64,000 nt of DNA, taken from the NCBI GenBank assembly GCA_903642235.1, contig CAHJWL010000003.1, forward strand, positions 248,001 to 312,000. Reading direction: 5' to 3'. This document shows positions 39,741 through 48,666 of the stretch, one piece after another. Every line of letters starts with the position of its first letter. Position 1 is the first letter of the stretch. A program made the translations under genes and the position numbers. The notes below the pieces were generated by a model, which saw only the letters and a list, made by a program, of their open reading frames with translations, searched no databases and was not told the DNA's origin. Source of the stretch: Acidobacteriaceae bacterium. GTDB taxonomy: Bacteria; Acidobacteriota; Terriglobia; Terriglobales; Acidobacteriaceae.

Positions 39741-41261
39741 ATGATTGCTAGCGCAGAGATGCCCAAGTCTGCGTGGCTGCGCCGCTTAAAGCTCGCCGTC
39801 GCTCTCTGGCTCACTGCCCTTGTCGCGGTTTGTCTGATCCTCACGCGTCACTGGCCCCTCGTCAACGACGGTGCCCTCCTTCACTACATCAGCTTGATGA
39901 TGGACGCCGGCCGCGCCCCGTACCGCCAGCTGCTTGACATGGACCTCCCGGGCACCTTTCTGATCGATTGGTCCGTAATCCACATCTTCGGTCCCGGTGC
40001 CGTCGCTTGGCGGGTCTTTGATGTCTTTCTTCTCCTCTGCCTGAGCAGCTCCATGCTTGTCATCGCACGCCCCTACAGCCGCTTTGCGGGCATCTTCGCT
40101 GCCTCGCTCTTCTGGCTCCTGCACCTGCGTGACGGCATGGGCCAGGCGGGCCAGCGCGATCTGATTGAAGCCACCCTGCTCCTCGCTACAGTCGCCTTCA
40201 CCTTTCAGGCCATGCGCATGGGTGCATGGTGGCTCCTTTTACTCGCCGGTCTCTGCGCCGGCATCGCCTTCACTATCAAGCCAGACTCCCTTGCATTCGC
40301 TCTCATCGTCTTCATTCTCATACCGCGCCAACAAACACGCGCCAACCATCCCGTGCTTGCTTTCGCGCTGCTCGCCTTCGCGGGCTTTCTTATCCCTCTT
40401 CTTGCTGTAGCCGTTTTTCTTGAGCGCGAACACGCCCTTTTTGCCTTCTGGACGACCCTCACAGAAATCATTCCCTTCTACGCTTCTCTTGGCCGTCAAT
40501 CCCTCAATGCTCTTCTGCGCGACTGGCTCTCTGCTCCTCTGCGCCTGCTTCTCCTTGCGACCGGACTTCTCGCTCTCACCAATCGCCGCCACTGGAACTG
40601 GGAGAAAACCGTTCTCGCCGCCGCCGTGGCCTGGGGTCTCGCCTCATTTCTCCTCCAAGGCAAAGGCTTCCCCTACCATCGCTATCCTTCGGTCGCTTTC
40701 CTTCTCCTCTGGACCGGGATCACCTGCACTGAAACTGAACGGAGCTCCGCTTTGCCTCGGGTCCTCGCAATCGCATCCGTCGCCTACGGCACCCTCGTAC
40801 TCGCACCGCTCAGCTTCACCCGCGCTGTGCACGCCACCTGGAACAGCTCTCTGCTCGACTCCCTTCAAACCGATTTGACTACACTCGGTGGTAGCCGCCT
40901 GGACGGCGCTGTTCAGTGCGTCGACTCTATCGCCGGCTGTAACACCACTCTTCTGCGCCTGAACCTCCACCAGCAGACCGGCATGCTGACCGACTTTCTC
41001 CTCTTTGGTCCAGAGACCGAGCCCGCCATTCGTCGCACTCGGGCGCACTTCTGGCAGGAAATCACCACCCGTCCGCCGCGTGTCATCGTGATTACGGGAG
41101 CACTGCACCCCAGCAGCTCCGACGGACCGCCCTTCGCCAAGCTCGCTACCTGGCCCGCCTTCGGCGACCTGCTCACCGCGCGCTACACCCTCACGACGGA
41201 GCGCAGCTTCACTCCCGGGCAGAATGGAGCTCTCGCCTACAGGATCTACATCCTGCGCTAG
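39741..41261 (+). CDS. Polytopic membrane protein (glycosyltransferase-like), paralogue of left-edge gene
   Basis: 506 residues with about 10-11 hydrophobic helices and a ~120-residue C-terminal soluble domain. After helix 1 (ALWLTALVAVCLILT) is an acidic, conserved external loop (RAPYRQLLDMDLPGTFL) whose Asp residues match the position of catalytic or metal Asp in GT39/PMT-type and ArnT-type lipid-linked-sugar transferases. WRVFDVF, LRDGMGQAGQRDL and FTIKPDSLAFA follow. The C-terminal part has two Cys (VQCVDSIAGCNTT), perhaps a disulfide. Function as a glycosyltransferase is inferred only from topology. It is convergent with manA (24 nt), and its N-terminus matches the truncated gene at 1-336. 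Confidence 0.82.
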   Translation: MIASAEMPKSAWLRRLKLAVALWLTALVAVCLILTRHWPLVNDGALLHYISLMMDAGRAPYRQLLDMDLPGTFLIDWSVIHIFGPGAVAWRVFDVFLLLCLSSSMLVIARPYSRFAGIFAASLFWLLHLRDGMGQAGQRDLIEATLLLATVAFTFQAMRMGAWWLLLLAGLCAGIAFTIKPDSLAFALIVFILIPRQQTRANHPVLAFALLAFAGFLIPLLAVAVFLEREHALFAFWTTLTEIIPFYASLGRQSLNALLRDWLSAPLRLLLLATGLLALTNRRHWNWEKTVLAAAVAWGLASFLLQGKGFPYHRYPSVAFLLLWTGITCTETERSSALPRVLAIASVAYGTLVLAPLSFTRAVHATWNSSLLDSLQTDLTTLGGSRLDGAVQCVDSIAGCNTTLLRLNLHQQTGMLTDFLLFGPETEPAIRRTRAHFWQEITTRPPRVIVITGALHPSSSDGPPFAKLATWPAFGDLLTARYTLTTERSFTPGQNGALAYRIYILR

Positions 41262-41285
41262 CAGCCCTACCGGCCAGACGACGTC

Positions 41286-42263
41286 CTACCGTGGTGCCAT
41301 ACACCGCGCAAAGCGCACCGCTCCTCCCACCGCCGCCACTCGCACCTCTGTCCCCGCCGGCACCACCACAGCCGACGCCTTCTGCAGCTCCACCTCGCCC
41401 GCTGCCGACCGCACCTGCGCCGCGCCCTCTAAGCCCACCAGACATCCCGGCCCATCCATGCTGACAGCTACGTCTCCGGCAGTGACCTCAAAGAGATCAA
41501 CAGAGAAGTAGGTCTCCTCAATCAGTCGCGTAAACTCTCCCATCGCGTGCGGTGCTACCTTGCGTGCCCGCGTCGTCAGCTTCGTTACGCCGAGTCCCTG
41601 CTCCACATGCAGCTCGCGCGGCCGCCCGTAGTCAAACATCCGGTACGTCCGGTCGCTCGTCTGCTGTGTCTCGAGCAGCACCACGCCCGGCCCAATCGCA
41701 TGCACCGTCCCCGCATCGACAAACAACATATCGCCGACGCGCACCGGCACCATCTCGAGCTTCTCCTCAAGTGTTCCGTCCGCGATCGCCGACCGCACTG
41801 CATCGAGCGTCACGCCGGCCTTTAGACCCAGCGCCACCGATGCGTCTGGCTCCGCTTCAAGCACGTACCAGCACTCCGTCTTTCCCCGCGGCTCGCCGAT
41901 CGCCTGCGCCTGCGCATCGTCCGGATGCACCTGCACGGATAATCTGTCCGCCGGAAACAGTATCTTCACCAGAAGCGGAAACGCGCTCTCCGCCGAATTC
42001 TTGCCCAGCAGCGCGACGCCCTCCGCGGCCACGACTGCATCCAGCCGCTCTCCCGCATGTGGTCCCGTCTCAACAACCGACTGCGGCCCTGTCAGCCACG
42101 CCTCGCCGACCAGCTCGTCTGTCCCCGTACTCGCAAACCACGGTGCCAGACTCTTCTTGCCCCAAACCCGCTCACTGAAGAACGGCGCCAGCCGAAATGG
42201 CTCCACCATCTCGTCTCTACTTCCCGCGCTCTGTGCTCTGCTCTCTGCCTCAGTCATCGTCAT
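41286..42263 (-). CDS. manA: Mannose-6-phosphate isomerase, class I-like
   Basis: 325 residues, short ManA type. It interconverts fructose-6-phosphate and mannose-6-phosphate, feeding GDP-mannose and glycan synthesis or mannose use. Cupin motifs: LSVQVHPDDAQA (zinc-ligand Gln and His), GKTECWYVLEAEPDA (Glu ligand) and FVDAGTVHAIGPG (His ligand), then EVQQTSDRTYR-like ETQQTSDRTYRMFDYGR. The ATG at 42263 overlaps the last 14 nt of the upstream phosphoesterase gene, indicating translational coupling; an alternative start at MVEPFRLAPF is possible. Confidence 0.92.
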   Translation of the reverse strand: MTMTEAESRAQSAGSRDEMVEPFRLAPFFSERVWGKKSLAPWFASTGTDELVGEAWLTGPQSVVETGPHAGERLDAVVAAEGVALLGKNSAESAFPLLVKILFPADRLSVQVHPDDAQAQAIGEPRGKTECWYVLEAEPDASVALGLKAGVTLDAVRSAIADGTLEEKLEMVPVRVGDMLFVDAGTVHAIGPGVVLLETQQTSDRTYRMFDYGRPRELHVEQGLGVTKLTTRARKVAPHAMGEFTRLIEETYFSVDLFEVTAGDVAVSMDGPGCLVGLEGAAQVRSAAGEVELQKASAVVVPAGTEVRVAAVGGAVRFARCMAPR

Positions 42264-45183
42264 CTTTCTTCGACTTTCGTCGCTTCTCTGTCAGCAGCGC
42301 CGGCACCGTCTGCTCGCCCATCGCATCCCGCCACAGAATCACATTCAGCTTCTGCGTGTCCTGGTGATCCTCGTGCCGGAAATCCATCTTCGCCGACTCT
42401 CGCTCGCCCTCGGCCCGCACCGGATCCAATACCGCCGCCAGCTTGGGGTTTGCCGCAAAGATTAACCCATTATCCCGATTGCTCATATCCGCTGTAAACG
42501 CCGGCTGATCTCCCGGCCCGCTAAACTCTTTGCTCATTAAGCTCGCAAACGCGTCATTGTTGTTCATCGGCGGCAGTCCCAGCAGCGTTTCTATCGTCCG
42601 GATCACGCTCACTGTCGAATAAAACCGGCTATCGACCATCGGCCCCGTATCTGGCGCAACATTCCCCGTCTGATGCGGCGCGTACTTGCTCACGATCAGC
42701 GCAATCGATCGGTGCGCATCCACATGGTCCGCCCCCGCCTGCGCGTCGTCCTCAAGCGCAACGACCGCCGTATCGTCCCAGTACGGACTATGCGAGACCA
42801 GGTCCACGATCCGGCCCAGCGCCAGGTCGTTATCGGCCACGGAACTCTTCGGCGTCGGCCCTCCCGGCGTCGTTCCCGCTGTATGGTCATTGCCCAGCCG
42901 CATCTCCACAAACGACGGCATCCCCTCACGTCCCGTCGCCCGATCCTTCAACCAGCCCGCAAAATGCCGCTGAAACACCTCGTACCGAATCTGGTCCGGC
43001 ACCCGCAATGCAAAGTCCGGGGACTCCGGCGCAAAGTGCCCCACCAGCTCCGGCTTGGTGGCCTTATTTTCTGCCAGCAGCGGGATCGCCCATGGCCACT
43101 GGTTCACTCCTCCGCCCCACTCCGCTGGAATCGCCTCACCCGGCGCGACCTCCTTCCGCGCGCACGCCGCCTCCGTCGTTAGCATCGGCCCTTCCTGCGA
43201 TTGCCGCGGCGCCACCGCCGTCTTCCGCTCATTGCAGAACGTTGAAGCGATGTACTCGCCAAAGTGATAGAACGACTTGCCATGCCGCGCCAGATTGCCC
43301 CAGATATACCCGCTTGATGGCTCATTCACATCCGCAATGTGCTGCTCGAGGGGATACCCCTCCGCCACAACACCCTCGAAGTCATAGCTCCGCTGCCCGC
43401 CGCGATAGTTCTGCTCCCACGTGCGCTCCAGGTAGTCTGTGCCGATCGCCGCGTTCGACCACACATGCCCATCCCCGGAGACCTCGCCCGAATCAAAAAA
43501 GTTATCCAGCACGCCAAACTGCAGTGCCAGCTTGTGCTCGTTCGGCGTCACCGATTCGCCATACATCGCCAGATTCTTATTGCCGTTCCCGATCGGCTGC
43601 CCGTTCCACGCCAGGTCCCCCAGAATCTGGTCGTACGTTCGGTTCTCTTTGATGATGTAAATCACATGCTTGATCCGATCTCCACCCCCGGCAAACGATA
43701 TCCGCTCGTCCGCCGCCCGCATCCGATTCGAGACCATCACCTCCTCGGTCGACGCCTTCAGCCCCGTTGCGATTGCCTCCATCGGAATCATCGCCACTGA
43801 CCCATACAGAAGGCTTGCAATATACGTTGACGGCGCATGGAACCGTCGTATCGTTTGTGTTGACTTCGTCTCTCTTTGCGGAAAATTGTTCGGTCCCGTC
43901 CCATGTCCTTTTCCGGTCGCCACAAATAATCTGCCGTTCGCCACGGCCACACCCGTCGGCAGCCACTCCGTCGGCAGAAAGCCCGTCGGTTCCACCATCC
44001 CCTTCTTCCCGGTCTTCGCCGTCAGCTTACCCGTCTCGATCACCGCCACCGCATCGCTCCCCATCGCGGCCACGTACAGCCGATCACCTGCAGTCGTCAG
44101 CGCCACCGGCTCCGCTCCAAAGTAGCTCTGCCCCGGCAGCCGCATGTCAAAGTACCCCTTCACCTTGAACGCTGCCGTCCCGCCTCGCCCCGCACTCACA
44201 TCCACCGCCACCACCGCATCCCGGTTCGCCAAGGCAACATACATCGTCCTTCCATCCGGCGACATCTCGAGAGCACACGGATGCGTTCCCGCCATCGTCG
44301 CCTCTGCAGGCTTCAGCAGCGGCAGCTTTCTCGCCACTGCACCGGTCGTCAGATCTAGCTCCACCACCTCGCTCGCATTCCACAGCGTCACATAGCCGCG
44401 CCGCCCATCGCGCGAGACCGCCACTGCCGCCGGATACGTTCCCGGCACCGCATCCGTCTCCGAAAGATCAAATCTGGTTACAATCTGTCCGGTCTGAGCA
44501 TTCATGAGCAGCGCATCGTCAGACAAATTGTCGGCAACAAGCAACCGTATTGGCGCGTCTTCAAGCGGGTTACCTCGAGCGTCACCACGCCTCGGCACCA
44601 CCGCGATCCCCGCCGGATAAGGCACCCCCTTGTCGCCCTCCACCTCGCCAATCAACTTCGTCCGCCGCCCACCCGTCAGATGCTGCAGCGGGATCCGCAA
44701 CACCCGCTCCCGCGTCAGCACGCCATCGGCGAAGCCGTAAACCACCACACCTGACCCCGTATCGCTCTTTTTCTTTCCTTCCGGATCCGTCAGTGATGCG
44801 ATCGACCCATACAGATGTCTTCCGTCCCCGCTGAACGCCAGCCCCGAGTACAGCGTCTGTCCTGCATTCACCACCGTCCGCAGATCCGGTGAGTCCACCA
44901 CGGCTCCGGTCGTCGCGTTCACCACAGAAAGCGATTGCGCGTACTCGGACTCGTAGGTCCCGTACCCCGCATTGACCGTCACCACCCATCGTCCATCCGG
45001 GCTCACCGCCATCGAGACTGGTAGACTGTTCACCCGCTGCGGCTCGCCCGGCACCCCCGGCCGAAGCTGCTTGCTCGTCGGCAGATCAATCGCCCCGGTC
45101 TGCGTCCCCTGCGCTCCCGCCAGGTGCGCCGTCACAATGTCGCCAACCCAGGCAAGCACCAACACACGCGCCCACACCTTCAT
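42250..45183 (-). CDS. Beta-propeller (YVTN/YncE-like) protein fused to a phosphoesterase domain
   Basis: 977 residues from the ATG at 45183 (MKVWARVLVLAW); an ATG at 45192 is the alternative. A signal peptide ends near HLAGAQ. Residues ~40-480 form repeated seven-bladed-type propeller units (SMAVSPDGRWVVTVN, GLAFSGDGRHLYGS, AVAVSRDGRRGYVTLWNAS, ALEMSPDGRTMYVALANRD, ALTTAGDRLYVAAMG). The C-terminal ~400 residues are a phosphoesterase (PF04185-like): KHVIYIIKENRTYDQILGD, EVSGDGHVWSNAAIG, GKSFYHFGEY and DDAQAGADHVDAHRS. It is exported; such enzymes act as acid phosphatases or phospholipases C, with substrate unknown. The tail is highly charged and ends KSKKDDDD. It overlaps manA by 14 nt. Confidence 0.87.
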   Translation of the reverse strand: MKVWARVLVLAWVGDIVTAHLAGAQGTQTGAIDLPTSKQLRPGVPGEPQRVNSLPVSMAVSPDGRWVVTVNAGYGTYESEYAQSLSVVNATTGAVVDSPDLRTVVNAGQTLYSGLAFSGDGRHLYGSIASLTDPEGKKKSDTGSGVVVYGFADGVLTRERVLRIPLQHLTGGRRTKLIGEVEGDKGVPYPAGIAVVPRRGDARGNPLEDAPIRLLVADNLSDDALLMNAQTGQIVTRFDLSETDAVPGTYPAAVAVSRDGRRGYVTLWNASEVVELDLTTGAVARKLPLLKPAEATMAGTHPCALEMSPDGRTMYVALANRDAVVAVDVSAGRGGTAAFKVKGYFDMRLPGQSYFGAEPVALTTAGDRLYVAAMGSDAVAVIETGKLTAKTGKKGMVEPTGFLPTEWLPTGVAVANGRLFVATGKGHGTGPNNFPQRETKSTQTIRRFHAPSTYIASLLYGSVAMIPMEAIATGLKASTEEVMVSNRMRAADERISFAGGGDRIKHVIYIIKENRTYDQILGDLAWNGQPIGNGNKNLAMYGESVTPNEHKLALQFGVLDNFFDSGEVSGDGHVWSNAAIGTDYLERTWEQNYRGGQRSYDFEGVVAEGYPLEQHIADVNEPSSGYIWGNLARHGKSFYHFGEYIASTFCNERKTAVAPRQSQEGPMLTTEAACARKEVAPGEAIPAEWGGGVNQWPWAIPLLAENKATKPELVGHFAPESPDFALRVPDQIRYEVFQRHFAGWLKDRATGREGMPSFVEMRLGNDHTAGTTPGGPTPKSSVADNDLALGRIVDLVSHSPYWDDTAVVALEDDAQAGADHVDAHRSIALIVSKYAPHQTGNVAPDTGPMVDSRFYSTVSVIRTIETLLGLPPMNNNDAFASLMSKEFSGPGDQPAFTADMSNRDNGLIFAANPKLAAVLDPVRAEGERESAKMDFRHEDHQDTQKLNVILWRDAMGEQTVPALLTEKRRKSKKDDDD

Positions 45184-45304
45184 GCCATGCATACCTTGAA
45201 ACTACCTCGTCACACCTTCGGGGAGCATTACAAAACTCTTACACCCCCGCTTTCGCCAAGCTGCTAGCGTCGGTACAGCAGCAAAAAGGATGGATTTCAG
45301 ACAC

Positions 45305-46345
45305 ATGACACCCTCGGTTCTTACCTCCCCCTCCGCAGCAGAGATAAAGATCGACACACCGTTCGACTCCGCAGCCGCCTCCGATCACATTCACGGCATA
45401 GCCGCGCCGGGCTCGAAGCTCGCCGCCGCCCAGGAGACCGCCCGCAAGATCAAGCAGGACCTTCGCATGGGCCGCGATCACCAGCAGGGCCGCATAAACT
45501 GGATCACCTCGATCGCCATGGGTGCCTTTCACGTCGGCGCCATCGCCGCGCTCTTCTTCTTCTCGTGGAAGAACCTGGCCGTCTTCGCCGTCATGTATTT
45601 CCTCTCGATCAATGTCGGCATCGGCATGGCCTACCACCGCCTTCTGACCCATCGTGGCTACCGCACCCCCAAGTGGGTCGAGTACTTCGTGACCGCCTGC
45701 GGCTGCCTCGCGCTCGAGGGCGGACCCATCTTCTGGGTCGCCACCCACCGCGTCCACCACCAGAACTCGGACCACGAAGGCGACCCGCACACCCCGCACG
45801 ACGGCACCTGGTGGGCCCACGCCGGCTGGATTCTCTCTGGCCGCGCCCTCCACTCGGAAACCGCTCTCCTCGGCCGCTACGCTCCCGATCTCACCCGCGA
45901 CAAGGTTCACGTCTGGCTCTCGAAGTACCACTACCTGCCGCTCGTTATCACCGGCCTCCTTCAGATAGCCCTTGGCGCCGCCCTCAGCCCCGGCCACCGT
46001 GTGATTGGCGCCTTCAGCATGGTTCTTTGGGGAACTTTCCTTCGCACCACCCTTGGCCTTCACGCCACCTGGCTCGTCAACTCCGCCACCCATCTCTGGG
46101 GCAAGCGCCGCTTTGATACTAAGGACGACTCCCGCAATAATTGGTGGGTCGCGCTGCTCACCGGCGGTGAAGGCTGGCACAACAACCACCACGCTCATCC
46201 GGTCAGTGCCCGCCATGGTCTCGCCTGGTACGAGTTCGACGTCAACTACTACGGCATCTGGCTGCTCGAGAAGGTTGGCCTTGCCAAGAAGGTTCAGGTT
46301 GCCAAGTTCGACCGCCACAACCCGAAGCCAGCCGGCGCCAACTAA
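45305..46345 (+). CDS. Membrane fatty-acid (acyl-CoA) desaturase
   Basis: About 346 residues; the ATG at 45305 has GGA ten nt upstream, while the ATG at 45290 directly abuts its purine run. Three His boxes of the stearoyl-CoA type desaturases are intact: HRLLTHRGY, HRVHHQNSDHEGDPHTPHDG and HNNHHAHPVSA, coordinating a di-iron centre. Hydrophobic pairs (AMGAFHVGAIAALFFF, LAVFAVMYFLSINVG, YHYLPLVITGLLQIALGA) place it in the inner membrane. It introduces a cis double bond (delta-9 type by family) into acyl chains. It is divergent from the phosphoesterase gene and followed by an intrinsic terminator. Confidence 0.94.
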   Translation: MTPSVLTSPSAAEIKIDTPFDSAAASDHIHGIAAPGSKLAAAQETARKIKQDLRMGRDHQQGRINWITSIAMGAFHVGAIAALFFFSWKNLAVFAVMYFLSINVGIGMAYHRLLTHRGYRTPKWVEYFVTACGCLALEGGPIFWVATHRVHHQNSDHEGDPHTPHDGTWWAHAGWILSGRALHSETALLGRYAPDLTRDKVHVWLSKYHYLPLVITGLLQIALGAALSPGHRVIGAFSMVLWGTFLRTTLGLHATWLVNSATHLWGKRRFDTKDDSRNNWWVALLTGGEGWHNNHHAHPVSARHGLAWYEFDVNYYGIWLLEKVGLAKKVQVAKFDRHNPKPAGAN

Positions 46346-46370
46346 CGCCAGCTACTCTCCAGCATCTCTA

Positions 46371-46408
46371 CCAGGCGCAGAGGTCACCTCTGCGCCTGGC
46401 TCTTTTCC
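46371..46408 (+). terminator. Intrinsic terminator after the desaturase gene
   Basis: Perfect 13-bp stem, CCAGGCGCAGAGG (46371-46383) and CCTCTGCGCCTGG (46387-46399), with a 3-nt loop, followed by CTCTTTTCC. It lies 26 nt after the desaturase stop. This is the clearest rho-independent terminator in the window. Confidence 0.9.
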
Positions 46409-46409
46409 G

Positions 46410-46440
46410 TTGTCATCCTGAACGAAGCGAACGAACCCGC
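46410..46440 (+). repeat. TGTCATCC-type intergenic repeat (copy G)
   Basis: TTGTCATCCTGAACGAAGCG immediately follows the desaturase terminator. It resembles the element inside metG at 33708-33750 in its lead and AGCG-rich continuation. Similar words (TGTCATCCTGA...) are, as far as I recall, dispersed in genomes of this phylum. Confidence 0.45.
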
Positions 46441-46494
46441 GTCTTGCTCTTGGCACGGAGCTGCCGACGCGCTCCCCTCAAGACGACTGAGCAT

Positions 46495-47271
46495 CTACCG
46501 CCGCCAAACCTGCCCCATATCCTCGAGATCCGCGTCATCCCACCGCTGATCCTCCTCACTCATCCTCACCCCACCCTCCCACATCTTCTGAAACCGCGAA
46601 AATGCCGCGAACTCCCCCGCCTCGTTCGGAATCAGGTAGATCAGATCCATCTCGCCCGTCCGCTCTCCCGCATGCGCCTCTAACCTTTCGAGCAACTTCC
46701 GCACGACCGGCCCGCGAAACGGGTTATACACGTACACCAGCAGCGGCAGCTCTGGCAGCGCTACCTCCGTCGCATCGCCTCCCATCACCCGCACCGCGCA
46801 TCGTGCCTTCCCTGTCCTGGCCCATGCCTCCAGATTGCGCCGCGCCACCTCCGCCAGCCCCGGGTCGAGCTCCACGCCCGCACACTCCCGAAACCCCATC
46901 TCGGACGCCAGCATCACCGCCCTCCCCTTGCCGCAGCCCACATCAAAAAACGCATACTCCCCAATTGCCCGGTCCCCCGCGACCTCCCTCCACTGCGCCA
47001 CTGCATGTCGCAGCCGAGACGGCGGAACCCCTACATACGCCGTATTGAACACATCATGCGCATGCCCTGCCCCTAAATGCGATCCCCCGATCCGTCCGCT
47101 CGTATCCACCCCATGCTCGGTGTCAAAGGCATGCACCAGCCGCTCGACTCTTTTCGCACCCGCGTCCGCCCCCACCAGCCGCCGCGCCACCAGCGCCACC
47201 GTCCCACCTACGCCACGCACCCCTACCGACCATCGCAGCTGCCGCACCGCCCGCCCCAGCACCCCCATCAT
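46495..47271 (-). CDS. Class I SAM-dependent methyltransferase
   Basis: 258 residues. The AdoMet-binding core is visible: motif I YAFFDVGCGKGRAVMLASE, the acidic end of strand 2 in GVELDPGLAEVA, VMGGDATEV, and a post-IV motif LLVYVYNPFRG. The N-terminal ~90 residues are helical (FDTEHGVDTSGRIGG is a conserved-looking stretch), and the C-terminus ends with a Trp- and acid-rich tail (RWDDADLEDMGQVWRR). The substrate is unknown. It lies 45 nt downstream of the polysaccharide-deacetylase gene on the same strand. The second Met (47268) is an equally good start. Confidence 0.83.
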   Translation of the reverse strand: MMGVLGRAVRQLRWSVGVRGVGGTVALVARRLVGADAGAKRVERLVHAFDTEHGVDTSGRIGGSHLGAGHAHDVFNTAYVGVPPSRLRHAVAQWREVAGDRAIGEYAFFDVGCGKGRAVMLASEMGFRECAGVELDPGLAEVARRNLEAWARTGKARCAVRVMGGDATEVALPELPLLVYVYNPFRGPVVRKLLERLEAHAGERTGEMDLIYLIPNEAGEFAAFSRFQKMWEGGVRMSEEDQRWDDADLEDMGQVWRR

Positions 47272-47316
47272 TCCTCCAGCCTCGCAGTCTACTCCGGCAC
47301 GCGCAATCCGCAGACC

Positions 47317-48213
47317 TCAGCGGCACGTTGCGTCCAGCTCCCTGTACGGCTTCGTATTCACTGGAAACTTCAGCTTTCGCTTCGCCATCAGCTGCTCCGT
47401 CAACGCCCCTCCGCCGGGATAGCCAAAGTCCGGATCCTCCGCATACACCGCATCCCGCTCCGTCTCCGGCAGGCTGATAAAGTGAAACCCCCGGCTGCGA
47501 TAGAGCGCCAGCAGCTCCGGCAGCATCCGCGCATCGAACGCACCCGCATGCAGCAGCGGCACGTACGGAATGTCTCGTCCATACAGCACCCTCGCTACTG
47601 TGCGATACGTCTCGATAAAGCTCGCCGCTGTCGCCAGGTAGGAGTCGTGCAATGTCTGAATCGCCGCCGCATCCGCCTTCGCCACACAGCGCGCATACGG
47701 CTCATTCCACAGGTAATCTTCAAAGTCCATCGTCACCTCGGCCACCCGGTAGTGGTGCTCGGCCAGCCAATGCCGCACCGCGCGATGCTTCTCGACCGTC
47801 TCCCCTTCATGCAGGTAGGGGTACCGCAGCCAGTGCCAGTCCTCTCCGCCCATAGATGTCTTCAGCAGAGCCTCATTCTTCTCGATGTCCCTCTCAAACT
47901 CCGCCGGCGTCTCCGCCTCCAGATCCGGGTGCGACCACGTGTGACTTCCCAGCGGTTCGCCCGCATCCCTCCATGCCGTCAAGATTGCCAGCGTACCGGG
48001 ATCCTCCTCCGTCCGAATGCCATTCACAAAGCCATACACCGGCGGCATCCTCTCCCGCCGCAGGACCTCCAGAATGGTTTGCGCAATCTCGAGCCGCGAG
48101 ATCGTCGCCGGCCGCGCCCCCGAAGCCGGCAGGTCGTCGATCGTAACCGCCATCTGCTGCGCCCCGGCCACACACGGCGCCAGCAGAAACCAAAGCATCA
48201 GCCATCGCGTCAT
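47317..48213 (-). CDS. Exported polysaccharide deacetylase family protein (CE4/NodB-like)
   Basis: 298 residues. The ATG at 48213 has a GGAGG box seven nt upstream and opens a signal peptide (MTRWLMLWFLLAPCVAGAQQ); upstream in-frame sequence is discarded. NodB-type motifs: AVTIDDLPASG (catalytic and metal Asp pair), EPLGSHTWSHPDLEAE (His-x-x-x-His metal site), and LRYPYLHEGET (motif 3, usually RxPY). The C-terminal half has HAGAFDARMLPELLALY. It probably removes N- or O-acetyl groups from a cell-wall or exported glycan in the periplasm. It pairs with the methyltransferase downstream. Confidence 0.88.
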   Translation of the reverse strand: MTRWLMLWFLLAPCVAGAQQMAVTIDDLPASGARPATISRLEIAQTILEVLRRERMPPVYGFVNGIRTEEDPGTLAILTAWRDAGEPLGSHTWSHPDLEAETPAEFERDIEKNEALLKTSMGGEDWHWLRYPYLHEGETVEKHRAVRHWLAEHHYRVAEVTMDFEDYLWNEPYARCVAKADAAAIQTLHDSYLATAASFIETYRTVARVLYGRDIPYVPLLHAGAFDARMLPELLALYRSRGFHFISLPETERDAVYAEDPDFGYPGGGALTEQLMAKRKLKFPVNTKPYRELDATCR

Positions 48214-48363
48214 CCGGCCACCTCCAGAACGACGGTACAGACATCCGCACTGAGTCTTCCGCCCCAACCCCAGCCCGAACCTGAAAAGGCACGATGCCGC
48301 CACCCGCATCCTAAGCCACGCTGCCCCTCGCTCTGGACCTCCCGGACGTGAGAGGATTTTGTC

Positions 48364-48567
48364 ATGAGCGATTTCATTCCCAAACCCGGCGCAGTCAAGA
48401 TCGGCGGCCTCGGCCGCAAAGCTCAGAAACTGCAGGCACTCCGCGAAAAGGCCGAACAGGGCAAATCCGGCGCCAAGCCGATGGCCGCTGCCTCTGCCGC
48501 CTCCTTCAAGGCGAAAGATTCGTTCGCCAACACCAAGAAGACCACCTTCCAGCGCAAAGCCGTCTAG
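48364..48567 (+). CDS. Small basic hypothetical protein
   Basis: 67 residues, start MSDFIPKPGAVKIGGLGRKA. It is Lys/Ala-rich, without hydrophobic segments (AASAASFKAKDSFANTKKTT), and probably flexible or nucleic-acid binding by composition. GAGAGGA lies eight nt upstream, a good ribosome-binding site. A perfect 9-bp hairpin follows at 48582-48607. I do not recognise a family; the clean start, stop and hairpin support a real gene. It is divergent from the deacetylase. Confidence 0.72.
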   Translation: MSDFIPKPGAVKIGGLGRKAQKLQALREKAEQGKSGAKPMAAASAASFKAKDSFANTKKTTFQRKAV

Positions 48568-48581
48568 TCCTCACCCGCAGC

Positions 48582-48607
48582 GTGGTCCCGCTTTCCTCCG
48601 GGACCAC
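48582..48607 (+). terminator. Hairpin after the small basic protein gene
   Basis: Arms GTGGTCCCG (48582-48590) and CGGGACCAC (48599-48607) pair perfectly around an 8-nt pyrimidine loop, 15 nt after the stop codon. No T-run follows, so it may act as a transcript-stabilising end or a weak terminator ahead of the kinase gene. Confidence 0.5.
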
Positions 48608-48666
48608 CATCTCCTCGCGCAAAGAGTCCGTCCAGCACCTCTCAAAGCGCTTCCTGATCGCCCGCC

